This document shows, piece after piece, positions 16,099-23,756 of a stretch of 46,979 bases of DNA (positions are counted from its first letter, which is position 1; every line of letters begins with the position of its first letter). Below the pieces are notes generated by a model that made no database searches, was not told the origin of the DNA, and saw nothing but the letters and a program-made list of their open reading frames with translations. Source of the stretch: Rhodovibrio sodomensis (GTDB lineage Bacteria; Pseudomonadota; Alphaproteobacteria; Kiloniellales; Rhodovibrionaceae); NCBI RefSeq assembly GCF_016583645.1, contig NZ_NRRL01000029.1:1-46979 (forward strand), written 5' to 3'. The position numbers and the translations under genes are program-made.

Positions 16099-16250
16099 CC
16101 CTCTCCTCCACCTGGGAGGCGAGGGCTAGGGAGAGGAGGGTGCCCGCGGCATCTCCTCGCGGCACGCCACGCAAATCCGGTAAGCGTTCCAACGGCGATG
16201 ACGTGCGAACCTCCTCCCCTAACCCCTCCTCCCATGTGGAGGAGGGGGAT
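16099..16250. repeat. MITE-like element with inverted ends
   Basis: The left end (16099-16139) and right end (about 16210-16250) are imperfect inverted repeats of roughly 40 bases, differing mainly by two 2-base gaps. They flank a core of about 70 bases with no gene. Each end folds on its own: CCTCTCCTCC/GGAGGCGAGG at 16100-16124 and a perfect 10-bp stem CCCCTCCTCC/GGAGGAGGGG at 16223-16248. The element lies between the convergent metY and recJ genes and could terminate both transcripts. Its spread elsewhere in the genome cannot be seen here. Confidence 0.75.
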
Positions 16251-16273
16251 TATTATGTTTGGAGAACAGAGAC

Positions 16274-18091
16274 TTACCCGCCACCGGCATGGGCGGCGTC
16301 GTCGATGATCAGCTGGACGCGTTCGCGCTCGCCCCACTGGTCGAGCCGGAGCTTGCCGGCGACGTGCAGGCGCACGCCGCGATCGTCCAGCAGCGCCTTG
16401 CCGAGGTCGGTGTCGCGGGCGCGGAAGGCGATCGCCTTGAGGCGGTGGCCGTCGGCGCCTTCCAGGTGGCAGCGCACGTGGTCCTCGCCCACCACCTGCG
16501 CCCCGTGGATGCGCGCGTTGGGCACGGCGAAGCGCGGCTCCGCGTTGCCGGTGCCGTAGGGACCCAGCTTGTCCAGCTGGCGCAGCAGGTCGAGCGTCGC
16601 GCCGCCCGGATTGACCGCGCCGTCGAAGCCGAGCGACGGGACGTAGCCGGATGCGGCGAGCGCGCGGCCCAGCCGCGCCTCCAGGAAGGCGCGCGCGTCC
16701 GCCAGCTTGGCGGCGTCGACGCTCAGACCCGCGGCCATCGGGTGCCCGCCGCCGGCCGACAGGTGGCCGGCCTGCCGGGCCGCGATCACCGCCCCGCCCA
16801 GATCGACGCCGCGCACCGAGCGGCCGGAGCCCTTGCCCTGCCCGTGGTCGTCCAGCGCGATCACCAGGGATGGGCGGTCGTAGGCCTCCATCAGGCGGCT
16901 CGCGACGATCCCGATGACGCCCGGGTGCCAGCCGTGACCGGCGGCGAACACCAGGCCGTCGGCGGGCGGCGCCGCCGCGACCTGCTGGCGCGCCTCGTCC
17001 AGCACCTGCTGTTCCAGTTCGCGCCGGTCGCGGTTCAGCTGTTCCAACTGCTCGGCCAGTTGCTTCGCCCGGCCGGGCATGTCGGTGGACAACAGCTCGG
17101 CTCCCAGGTCCGCCCGGCCGATCCGGCCGCCGGCATTGACCCGCGGGCCCAGCACGAAGCCAAGGTGGAACGGCCCCGGCGCCTCCTCCAGCCGGGCGGC
17201 GTCGGCCAGGGCCGAAAGCCCGACGTTGCGGCGCTGCTGCAGCACCTTGAGTCCGCTCGCCACCAGCGCCCGGTTGACCCCGGTCAGCGGAACGACGTCG
17301 CAGACCGTGCCGAGCGCTACCAAATCGAGCCAGCGGCGCAGGTCCGGCTCGCGAACCGCGTCGGTGTAATAGCCGCGGGCGCGCAAGGTCCGGTTGACCG
17401 CGACCGCGAGCAGGAAGGTCACGCCCACCGCGGCCAGCTGACCGCAGCCGCTGTCGTCGTCCAGCCGGTTGGGATTGACCAGCGCGTGGCAGGGCGGCAG
17501 CTGCGGCTCGGCGGTGTGGTGGTCGATCACCACGACCTCCTGCCCGTCCGCCGCCGCGTGCTCCAGGGCGGCGTAGGCGGTGGTGCCGCAGTCCAGCGTC
17601 ACGACGAACGGATAGCCCTCCGCTGCAAGGGTGTCGAACGCGCCCGGGTTGGGGCCGTAGCCCTCCTCGATCCGGTCGGGGATGTAGATCCGGCAGTCGG
17701 CGCCGAGCGCGCGCAGGAACCGCCGCAGCAGGGCGGCCGAGGTCGCGCCGTCGACGTCGTAGTCGGCGAGAACGGCGATCGGCTCACCGTCCTGGACCGC
17801 GTCGGCGATCCGCTCCGCCGCCCGGCTCATGTCCTGGAATCTGTCGGGGTTGGGCAGATCGGTCTTGAGCGAGGGGTTGAGGTAGGCCTGCGCGCCGTCC
17901 AAACCCACGCCCCGGCCGGCCATCACCCGGCCGACCACCTCGGGCAGGTTGAGGCGCTGGGCCAGCATCCGCGCCAGCCGGTCCTCGCTCAGACGCGCTT
18001 CCCAGCGCTTGCCGGACAGCGAGCGCTCGACGCCGAGGAAGCCGGGTCGGGCCGCCTCGGCCTGCACGGCCGCGGACGAGCTTGGCGCCAT
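16274..18091 (-). CDS. recJ: Single-stranded-DNA-specific exonuclease RecJ
   Basis: RecJ degrades single-stranded DNA 5' to 3' in recombination and mismatch or base excision repair. The 605-residue protein has the DHH phosphoesterase motifs in order: VLADYDVDGATSAALL, VVTLDCGTTA, VVVIDHHTAEPQLP and DLVALGTVCDVVPL. It then has GPRVNAGGRIGRADLGAELL, a coiled linker rich in Glu/Gln/Arg, the DHHA1 motif SAGGGHPMAAGLS and a C-terminal OB-like domain. The ATG at 18089-18091 (MAPSSSAAVQAE) is chosen after an AGGGGG site; a further in-frame start upstream would read through the hairpin array. It is last in the alaC-hom-glpX-recJ direction, 197 nt after glpX. Confidence 0.95.
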   Translation of the reverse strand: MAPSSSAAVQAEAARPGFLGVERSLSGKRWEARLSEDRLARMLAQRLNLPEVVGRVMAGRGVGLDGAQAYLNPSLKTDLPNPDRFQDMSRAAERIADAVQDGEPIAVLADYDVDGATSAALLRRFLRALGADCRIYIPDRIEEGYGPNPGAFDTLAAEGYPFVVTLDCGTTAYAALEHAAADGQEVVVIDHHTAEPQLPPCHALVNPNRLDDDSGCGQLAAVGVTFLLAVAVNRTLRARGYYTDAVREPDLRRWLDLVALGTVCDVVPLTGVNRALVASGLKVLQQRRNVGLSALADAARLEEAPGPFHLGFVLGPRVNAGGRIGRADLGAELLSTDMPGRAKQLAEQLEQLNRDRRELEQQVLDEARQQVAAAPPADGLVFAAGHGWHPGVIGIVASRLMEAYDRPSLVIALDDHGQGKGSGRSVRGVDLGGAVIAARQAGHLSAGGGHPMAAGLSVDAAKLADARAFLEARLGRALAASGYVPSLGFDGAVNPGGATLDLLRQLDKLGPYGTGNAEPRFAVPNARIHGAQVVGEDHVRCHLEGADGHRLKAIAFRARDTDLGKALLDDRGVRLHVAGKLRLDQWGERERVQLIIDDAAHAGGG

Positions 18092-18138
18092 TCCCGTGTT
18101 CCCCCTGCCCTTGGTCGTGGCGTGCCCGGTGCCCGGGC

Positions 18139-18283
18139 TAGAGCGAAATGCTGAAAGGTGAAGCCACCTTTCAGCTGAATCTTGCTCTCTCTTCAAGAAG
18201 TTAGAGCGAAATTCACGCTGAAGGTCGACTCGACCTTCATCGAGTTTGCTCTAGCCGAAAAGGCGGTTCCACCTTTCGGTATC
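18139..18283. repeat. Array of three tandem hairpin units between glpX and recJ
   Basis: Three palindromic units follow one another. Unit 1 (18139-18190) has outer arms AGAGC/GCTCT and inner stem GCTGAAAGGTG/CACCTTTCAGC (18150-18175, loop AAGC). Unit 2 (about 18201-18253) has outer arms TAGAGCGAAA/TTTGCTCTA and inner stem TGAAGGTCGA/TCGACCTTCA (18219-18239). Unit 3 (18251-18292) has outer CTAG ends and inner CCGAAAAGG/CCTTTCGG. The stems differ in sequence but keep pairing. Possible roles are glpX terminator, mRNA processing signal or a repeat family. Confidence 0.85.
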
Positions 18284-18288
18284 TTGCC

Positions 18289-19269
18289 CTAGTTCGTATC
18301 GCCGACCCAGGTCTTGCGCTGGAAATTGTGGTCGGCGGTGATGAAGCGGACCGTGCCGGTGGACGAGCGCATCACCATGGAGTGGGTCTCCGCGCCCTTA
18401 AACCGGCGGCGCACGCCCTGCAGCATGGTGCCGTCGGTGACGCCGGTCGCGGCGAACATGACGTCGCCCGACGCCAGATCGTGCAGGTCGTACTTGCGGT
18501 CGAAATCGGTGATGCCCCAGCGCTCCGCCCGGCCGCGCTCGTCGTCGTTGCGGAACACCAGCCGGCCCTGCATCTGGCCGCCGATGCAGCGCAGCGCCGC
18601 GGCGGCCAGCACGCCCTCCGGCGCGCCGCCAGTGCCCATGTACATGTCGACCCCGGCGTTGTAGCCGGTGGTCGCGATCACGCCGGAGACGTCGCCGTCG
18701 TTGATCAGCATGATCCGCGCCCCGGCCTCGCGCACCTGGGAGATGATCTCCTGGTGGCGCGGGCGATCGAGGATGCAGACGACCAGATCCTCGACCTCGA
18801 CTCCCTTGGCCTTGGCGAGCGACTGCAGGTTGTCCTTCGGTTCGGCGTCCAGGTCGACCGTGCCCTCGGGGTAGTCCCCGCCAACCGCGATCTTGTTCAT
18901 GTAGACGTCGGGCGCGTTCAGGAAGCCGCCGTGCTCGGCCATCGCGATCACGGCGAGCGCGTTGGCGCCGCCCTTGGCGGTGATCGTCGTGCCCTCCAGC
19001 GGATCCAACGCGATGTCGATGTTCGGGCCGCCGGAGCCGACCTCCTCGCCGATGTAGAGCATCGGCGCCTTGTCGCGCTCGCCCTCGCCGATCACCACCC
19101 GGCCATCGATCGCCAGGCTGTTCAGGGCCTCGCGCATCGCGTTGACGGCGGCCTGGTCGGCCGCCTTCTCGTCGCCGCGGCCCATCAGCCGCGAGGCGGC
19201 CAGCGCGGTCAGTTCGGTGACCCGAACGGCTTCCAGCGCCAGGTTCCGGTCGAGGATGGCCTTCGCCAT
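18289..19269 (-). CDS. glpX: Class II fructose-1,6-bisphosphatase GlpX
   Basis: This 326-residue phosphatase hydrolyses fructose-1,6-bisphosphate (and often sedoheptulose-1,7-bisphosphate) for gluconeogenesis. Motifs are VIGEGERDKAPMLYIGEEVG, the metal site DIALDPLEGTTITAKGG, and KIAVGGDYPEGTVDLD. Near residue 200 comes GYNAGVDMYMGTGGAPEGVL, followed by GVTDGTMLQGVRR. The ATG is at 19267-19269 after GGGAG. It sits 186 nt downstream of hom, and the order hom-glpX-recJ is a familiar alphaproteobacterial arrangement. The triple hairpin array follows the stop directly. Confidence 0.95.
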   Translation of the reverse strand: MAKAILDRNLALEAVRVTELTALAASRLMGRGDEKAADQAAVNAMREALNSLAIDGRVVIGEGERDKAPMLYIGEEVGSGGPNIDIALDPLEGTTITAKGGANALAVIAMAEHGGFLNAPDVYMNKIAVGGDYPEGTVDLDAEPKDNLQSLAKAKGVEVEDLVVCILDRPRHQEIISQVREAGARIMLINDGDVSGVIATTGYNAGVDMYMGTGGAPEGVLAAAALRCIGGQMQGRLVFRNDDERGRAERWGITDFDRKYDLHDLASGDVMFAATGVTDGTMLQGVRRRFKGAETHSMVMRSSTGTVRFITADHNFQRKTWVGDTN

Positions 19270-19455
19270 GAGGTCGTGCTCCCTTGGTCGCCGGGATCGG
19301 CCCGAACCGGTGTTCCCGGCGGCACGCCGGCCGGCCCCGACGGGACCGGCGGTGCGCCCCGGAAACTCCGGGCCTGACTCCGCAGCGTTATGATTTGGCG
19401 TACGTTCCGTCGCCGCGGTCCTTGGTGCCGGATTATTCCATATCCGGCAAGCCGG

Positions 19456-20751
19456 CTAAAACGTCTCGATCCGGATCACCCGCGGCGGCTCCAGCACGGC
19501 TTCCAGCGCCTCGATCTGGGCGAGCGCCCCGCGCATGTTGGACTCCAGCGTCTCATGCGTGGTGATCACCACCGGGACCGCCTCGCCGCCCGGCCCGCGG
19601 CCGCGCTGCACCAGCGTCTCGACCGAAATGTCGTGGTCGCGCAGGGCCGCCGCCACGCCGGCGATCACGCCCGGCCGGTCGAGGCACATAAGGCGCAGAT
19701 AATAACCGCCCTCGTGCTCGGCCATCGGCGCGGTCCGCGCGGCCTCCAGCGCGCTCGCCGGGACGGCGAAGGTGGGCAGGCGGATACCCCGCGCGATGTC
19801 GATCAGGTCGGCGACCACGGCGGAGGCGGTCGGCCCGGCGCCAGCCCCGGCGCCCTCGCTCAGGATCGAGCCGACGAAGTCGCCCTCCGCCACGACGGCG
19901 TTGTTGACGCCCTCGACGTTGGCGATCGGGACGTTACGCTTGACCATCACCGGATGGACGCGCTGCGAGATCTTGCCGTCGACCCGCTTGGCGATCCCGA
20001 GCAGCTTGATCCGGTAGCCCAATTCCTCGGCGAACGCGATGTCGACCGAGGTGACCTCGCGAATGCCCTCGACGTGCAGGCTGTCGTAGTCGACCTCGGC
20101 GTTGAACGCGAGCGCGGCCAGGATCGCCAGCTTGTGCGCGGCGTCGTAGCCGTCGACGTCGAAGCTCGGATCGGCCTCGGCGTAGCCCAGCTTCTGCGCC
20201 TCCTGCAGCACCTCCGAGAACTCCCGGCCGGTGTCGCGCATCTGGCTCAGGATGAAGTTCGAGGTGCCGTTCATGATGCCGTAGACGGCGGAGATCGCGT
20301 TGGCGGCCAGGCCTTCGCGCAGCGACTTGATCACCGGGATGCCGCCGCACACCGCCGCCTCGTAGGACAGCACGGCCCCGCTCTCCTCGGCCCGGCGCGC
20401 GAGGTCGGTGCCGTGGTGGGCGATCATCGCCTTGTTCGCCGTGATCACGTGCTTGCCGCCGGTCAGCGCGGTCTCCGCGACCTCCTTGGCCACCCCGTCG
20501 GCGCCGCCGATCAGCTCGATCACCACGTCGATTTCCGGGTCGCCGGCGAGCGCGACCGGATCGTCGAACCAGCGCACGGCTTCGAGGTTGAGGCCGCGGT
20601 CCTTGCGCCGGTCGCGCGCGGACACCGCCGTGACCAGCACCGGCCGGCCGCACCGCTGCGCGATCAGCTCGTAGTGCGTGTTCAACAGATGCAGCGTGCC
20701 GGCGCCGACCGTACCCAGGCCGGCGATGCCGATGCGCAGCGTTTCGCTCAC
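19456..20751 (-). CDS. hom: Homoserine dehydrogenase
   Basis: This 431-residue enzyme reduces aspartate semialdehyde to homoserine, the branch point to threonine and methionine. It has an N-terminal Rossmann motif IGIAGLGTVGAGTL and the catalytic and substrate region GGKHVITANKAMIAHHG with GIMNGTSNFILSQM. AQKLGYAEADPSFDVDGYDA follows, and a C-terminal ACT domain begins around YYLRLMCLDRPGVIAGV for feedback control. The start is a GTG (20751-20749) inside a 4-nt GTGA overlap with the upstream aminotransferase stop, so translation is coupled. Products feed metY (via acetylation) and, through threonine, the ammonia-lyase at 39988. Confidence 0.95.
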   Translation of the reverse strand: MSETLRIGIAGLGTVGAGTLHLLNTHYELIAQRCGRPVLVTAVSARDRRKDRGLNLEAVRWFDDPVALAGDPEIDVVIELIGGADGVAKEVAETALTGGKHVITANKAMIAHHGTDLARRAEESGAVLSYEAAVCGGIPVIKSLREGLAANAISAVYGIMNGTSNFILSQMRDTGREFSEVLQEAQKLGYAEADPSFDVDGYDAAHKLAILAALAFNAEVDYDSLHVEGIREVTSVDIAFAEELGYRIKLLGIAKRVDGKISQRVHPVMVKRNVPIANVEGVNNAVVAEGDFVGSILSEGAGAGAGPTASAVVADLIDIARGIRLPTFAVPASALEAARTAPMAEHEGGYYLRLMCLDRPGVIAGVAAALRDHDISVETLVQRGRGPGGEAVPVVITTHETLESNMRGALAQIEALEAVLEPPRVIRIETF

Positions 20752-21989
20752 AGCGCCACCTCGCGTCGTTCGCTGGGGAGTTCCTCGGGATCGGCCTTCT
20801 TCAGGAAGGCCTTGATGTTGCGCACGGCCTGCCGGGTGCGGTGCTCGTTCTCGACCAGGCCGAGGCGGACGTAACCCTCGCCGTACTCGCCGAACCCGAC
20901 CCCGGGGCTGACCGCGACCTGCGCCTTCTCAAGCAGCAGCTTGGCGAAGTCAAGCGAGCCGAGGTGGCGGAACGGCCCGGGGATCGGCGCCCAGGCAAAC
21001 ATGCTGGCTTCCGGGCTCGGAACTTCCCAGCCGGCTTGGCTCAGCCCGCGGATCAGTACGTCGCGCCGGCCGCGGTAGCGCGCGCGCATCTCCCCCACGC
21101 AGTCCTGCGGGCCGTTCAGCGCGGCCGTCGCGGCGACCTGGATCGGCGTGAACGCGCCGTAGTCGACGTAACTCTTCACCCGGGCGAGCGCCGCGATCAG
21201 CTTGGGATTGCCGGCGCAGAAGCCGATCCGCCAGCCCGGCATGGAATAGGTCTTGGACAGCGAGGAGAACTCGACCGCGACGTCCTTGGCGCCCGGCACC
21301 TGCAGGATCGAGGGCGGCGGCGGGGTGTCGAAGTAGACCTCGGAATAGGCGACGTCGGAGATCGCGTAGATGCCATGGTGGCGGCAGAACGCGACCAGTT
21401 CGGCGTAGAAGTCGAGATCGACGGTGCGCGTCGTCGGGTTGGCCGGGAAGTTGACCACGACCGCCAGCGGCTTGGGCACGGAGTGGCGCACGCCGCGTTC
21501 CAGCTGGCGCAGGAACTCCCGGCGGAAGTCGGCCTCGTTGTCGTCGAACCCGGCCATCGGCAGATGGCGCAGGGCGGCGCCGGCGATGATGAAGCCGAAC
21601 GCGTGGATCGGGTAGCTGGGGTTGGGCACCAGCAGGACGTCGCCGGGGCTGGTGATCGCCTGGGCGAGGTTGGCCAGCCCCTCCTTGGAGCCGAGCGTGA
21701 CGATCGCCTCGCGCTCCGGATCGAGCTCGACGTTGAAGCGCCGCTGGTAATAGCCGGCAAGCGCCCGGCGCAGCCCGGGAATGCCGCGGGAGTTCGAGTA
21801 GCGGTGGACACCCGGCTTCTGCACCGCCTCGGTCAGCTTGTCGACGACGTGCTGGGGCGGCGGCTGGTCCGGGTTGCCCATGCCGAAGTCGACCACGTCC
21901 TCGCCGCGCTGGCGGGCGGCGGCCTTCAGCTGGTTGACCTCGGAAAAGACGTAGGGCGGCAGGCGCTTGATCTTGTGGAATTCGTCCAT
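20748..21989 (-). CDS. alaC: Class I/II aminotransferase, AlaC-like
   Basis: This 413-residue PLP aminotransferase of fold type I closely resembles AlaC-type glutamate-pyruvate or LL-diaminopimelate-related aminotransferases encoded upstream of hom. Motifs are VVDFGMGNPDQPPPQHVVDK, HRYSNSRGIPGLRRALAGYY, VNFPANPTTRTVDLDFY and AISDVAYSEVYFD. The PLP Lys is at residue 246 in SLSKTYSMPGWRIGF, and an Arg in GYVRLGLVEN binds the substrate carboxylate. The ATG at 21987-21989 (MDEFHKIKRLPPYVF) is conserved in the family; the frame upstream is not. It overlaps hom by 4 nt. The exact amino-group donor and acceptor cannot be told from sequence alone. Confidence 0.9.
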   Translation of the reverse strand: MDEFHKIKRLPPYVFSEVNQLKAAARQRGEDVVDFGMGNPDQPPPQHVVDKLTEAVQKPGVHRYSNSRGIPGLRRALAGYYQRRFNVELDPEREAIVTLGSKEGLANLAQAITSPGDVLLVPNPSYPIHAFGFIIAGAALRHLPMAGFDDNEADFRREFLRQLERGVRHSVPKPLAVVVNFPANPTTRTVDLDFYAELVAFCRHHGIYAISDVAYSEVYFDTPPPPSILQVPGAKDVAVEFSSLSKTYSMPGWRIGFCAGNPKLIAALARVKSYVDYGAFTPIQVAATAALNGPQDCVGEMRARYRGRRDVLIRGLSQAGWEVPSPEASMFAWAPIPGPFRHLGSLDFAKLLLEKAQVAVSPGVGFGEYGEGYVRLGLVENEHRTRQAVRNIKAFLKKADPEELPSERREVAL

Positions 21990-22128
21990 GGCTTCCTGTC
22001 GCGGCTCGCCGGCTTGAAGGAGACGGGTGACGCGGGCGCCCATCGAGCCCGGCCTTGTCGAAGTGGCCGCAGGCGTGGCGCCAACGTGCGTTCGCCCGCC
22101 GGTCGGCCTCGCGCCGGGTGGCGGCGCG

Positions 22129-23334
22129 TCAGCCCTGCAGGAAGATCTCCGCCCGGCGGTTGCCTGCCTCTCCGGTCGGCATGAACTCGTGGTAGACCGG
22201 GTCGTTGTCGCCGCGCGCCTCCAGCTGGATCGCCTCGCGCGGCACGCCCATCGATACCAGCGCATCGACGACCGCCTGCGCGCGGGACAGCGACGCGTTG
22301 AAGTTCGCCATCCGGTGATCGACCGGGTCCATCGCGGCGGTGCGCTTGCTGGCGTGACCGACCACGCGCAAATCGCGGCCCTGGCGCTCGTGAATCCGGG
22401 CCACCTTGCGCAGCACCTGCCGGTCGCGGTCCTGCAGCTTGGCCGAGCCGTGCCCGAAGTAGATCACCGCCACCCGCCGACTGCCGCCGGCCGTCGGCTG
22501 GCCGCCGGCGTCCTGGCGGGACAGGGTACGCGACTGGCCGACCGAGGGCCCCGGCGCGGCGATCGCCCCGTCGCTCTCGCGGCTGGCGCTCTGCTGCTGC
22601 GCCCGACTGCTCTGCCCGGTATCGGGGGCGCCGGAGCGGCCGTTGCCGCCGAAACTGGGCTGTGCGGGAATGTCGATCGGCTCGCCCTGCTGGCTCTGTT
22701 CCAGCTGCGGCACGTCCGCCGCGTCGGTCCCGCTGGTCTCCGAGCCGCCGTCCATCTGACCGGTGTTACCGCTCTGCTGCGCGCGAGCCGGCGTGTCCGA
22801 TCCAGACGCCTGCGCGCCCGACCCGCCGCTTGGCTGCGATCGGCGCGCCTGCGTGGACGTGCCGGCGTCGTCGGCCGGCATTCGCTCGGCAACCTCGGGC
22901 CGGTCGGGTATGTCGGGGCTGACCGTCGCGGTCTGTTCGCCGCCGGCCGGCGCGCTCGCGGCCTGTCCGCCGCCGCCCTGGCGGCCCTGGCGCGCCTCGA
23001 TCCCCTCGCCGGTCTGCCGCTGGTCGCTGTAGCGCGCGTTCGCCCGGTCCGCGGACAGGCTCTCGCGGATCGCCTGACGCTCTTCCCGGCCGCTGGGGCG
23101 GCGCGGCGGGGCGTCGGGCACACTGGACAGGCTGGGGTATTCGCCGGCGCCTTGCTGCGGCGCTTGGATGTCCTGCGGATCCGCCGGGGGCAGCGGATCG
23201 AGCGGCCGGGAGAAGGTGGTCCACGCGTCGCTGCAGCCCGCCAGCAGGCCGCCGGCCAGCAGCACGCCGGCGATCCGCAGCAGCCAGCCCGGTTCCCGGG
23301 CGGGCGTGCGGCGGGGCGTGCGCGTGTCGTTCAT
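22129..23334 (-). CDS. OmpA-family lipoprotein with long low-complexity linker
   Basis: This 401-residue predicted lipoprotein starts with a signal peptide ending in the lipobox LLAGGLLAGC (acylated Cys34), followed by Ser-Asp. A disordered region rich in Gln, Ser, Gly, Pro and Arg fills about residues 45-275. The C-terminal OmpA-like peptidoglycan-binding domain spans residues 280-400 (VAVIYFGHGSAKLQDRDRQV, RDLRVVGHASKR, LSRAQAVVDALVSMGVP). It would sit in the outer membrane facing the periplasm and hold peptidoglycan, perhaps reaching across by its linker. The ATG at 23334 is used; an upstream ATG at 23358 is possible. It diverges from phaC. Confidence 0.85.
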   Translation of the reverse strand: MNDTRTPRRTPAREPGWLLRIAGVLLAGGLLAGCSDAWTTFSRPLDPLPPADPQDIQAPQQGAGEYPSLSSVPDAPPRRPSGREERQAIRESLSADRANARYSDQRQTGEGIEARQGRQGGGGQAASAPAGGEQTATVSPDIPDRPEVAERMPADDAGTSTQARRSQPSGGSGAQASGSDTPARAQQSGNTGQMDGGSETSGTDAADVPQLEQSQQGEPIDIPAQPSFGGNGRSGAPDTGQSSRAQQQSASRESDGAIAAPGPSVGQSRTLSRQDAGGQPTAGGSRRVAVIYFGHGSAKLQDRDRQVLRKVARIHERQGRDLRVVGHASKRTAAMDPVDHRMANFNASLSRAQAVVDALVSMGVPREAIQLEARGDNDPVYHEFMPTGEAGNRRAEIFLQG

Positions 23335-23756
23335 GGCGGGTGCCCCCTGGCCGGACATGGACGGGCCGCCGGGCCCGCCGCGGGCCGGATCGCTCGCCCG
23401 GCGGTCAAGCGCCCGGCGGGCAAGCATCCGACGGTCAGTCGGCCGGCGGTTCGTGGCATAGGCCTTATCCGACATCACCTTTCCTTAAGGTTAAATCGCC
23501 CCCGCGCGATCCCGGCCGCCGCGGCACCCGAAACCCTGCGCGGTGCAGGCGCACCGCGCCGGTCCGTGCCATCCGATCCCGCCGGTCTGTCGGGTGGTGC
23601 GGTTGCAACACCGCCCCTGATGCTTATGGTGAGCCCTGCAAGCGCTCGCCCGGTTCGTCGCGCGAGCCGCCCGGACATTTTCGCGGAGTTGCGTCGTTCG
23701 CCGCAATTGCGACGCCCGCAAAGTCAAGCAACCGGCAGGATCATAGGGAAGGCAAT
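23335..23756. other. Divergent intergenic region before phaC
   Basis: This 422-base stretch lies between the starts of the OmpA lipoprotein and phaC. It contains no convincing gene. It must hold both promoters, and near its right end carries paired TTGCG/CGCAA palindromes. Lower-GC sequence begins around 23455. Confidence 0.5.
23689..23721. promoter_or_regulatory. Paired TTGCG...CGCAA palindromes upstream of phaC
   Basis: TTGCG-N8-CGCAA (23689-23706) abuts TTGCG-N5-CGCAA (23707-23721), and their junction forms the perfect palindrome CGCAATTGCG (23702-23711). The array ends 35 nt before the phaC ATG. It looks like an operator. PHA repressors of the PhaR type bind TGC-rich palindromes in related bacteria, so PhaR is a candidate, but this is inference. 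Confidence 0.45.

Noticed and set aside
19358..19372. CCCGGA-AAC-TCCGGG hairpin between hom and glpX as a terminator
   Set aside because: It has a three-base loop, no T-run and weak context; it may be chance in GC-rich DNA.
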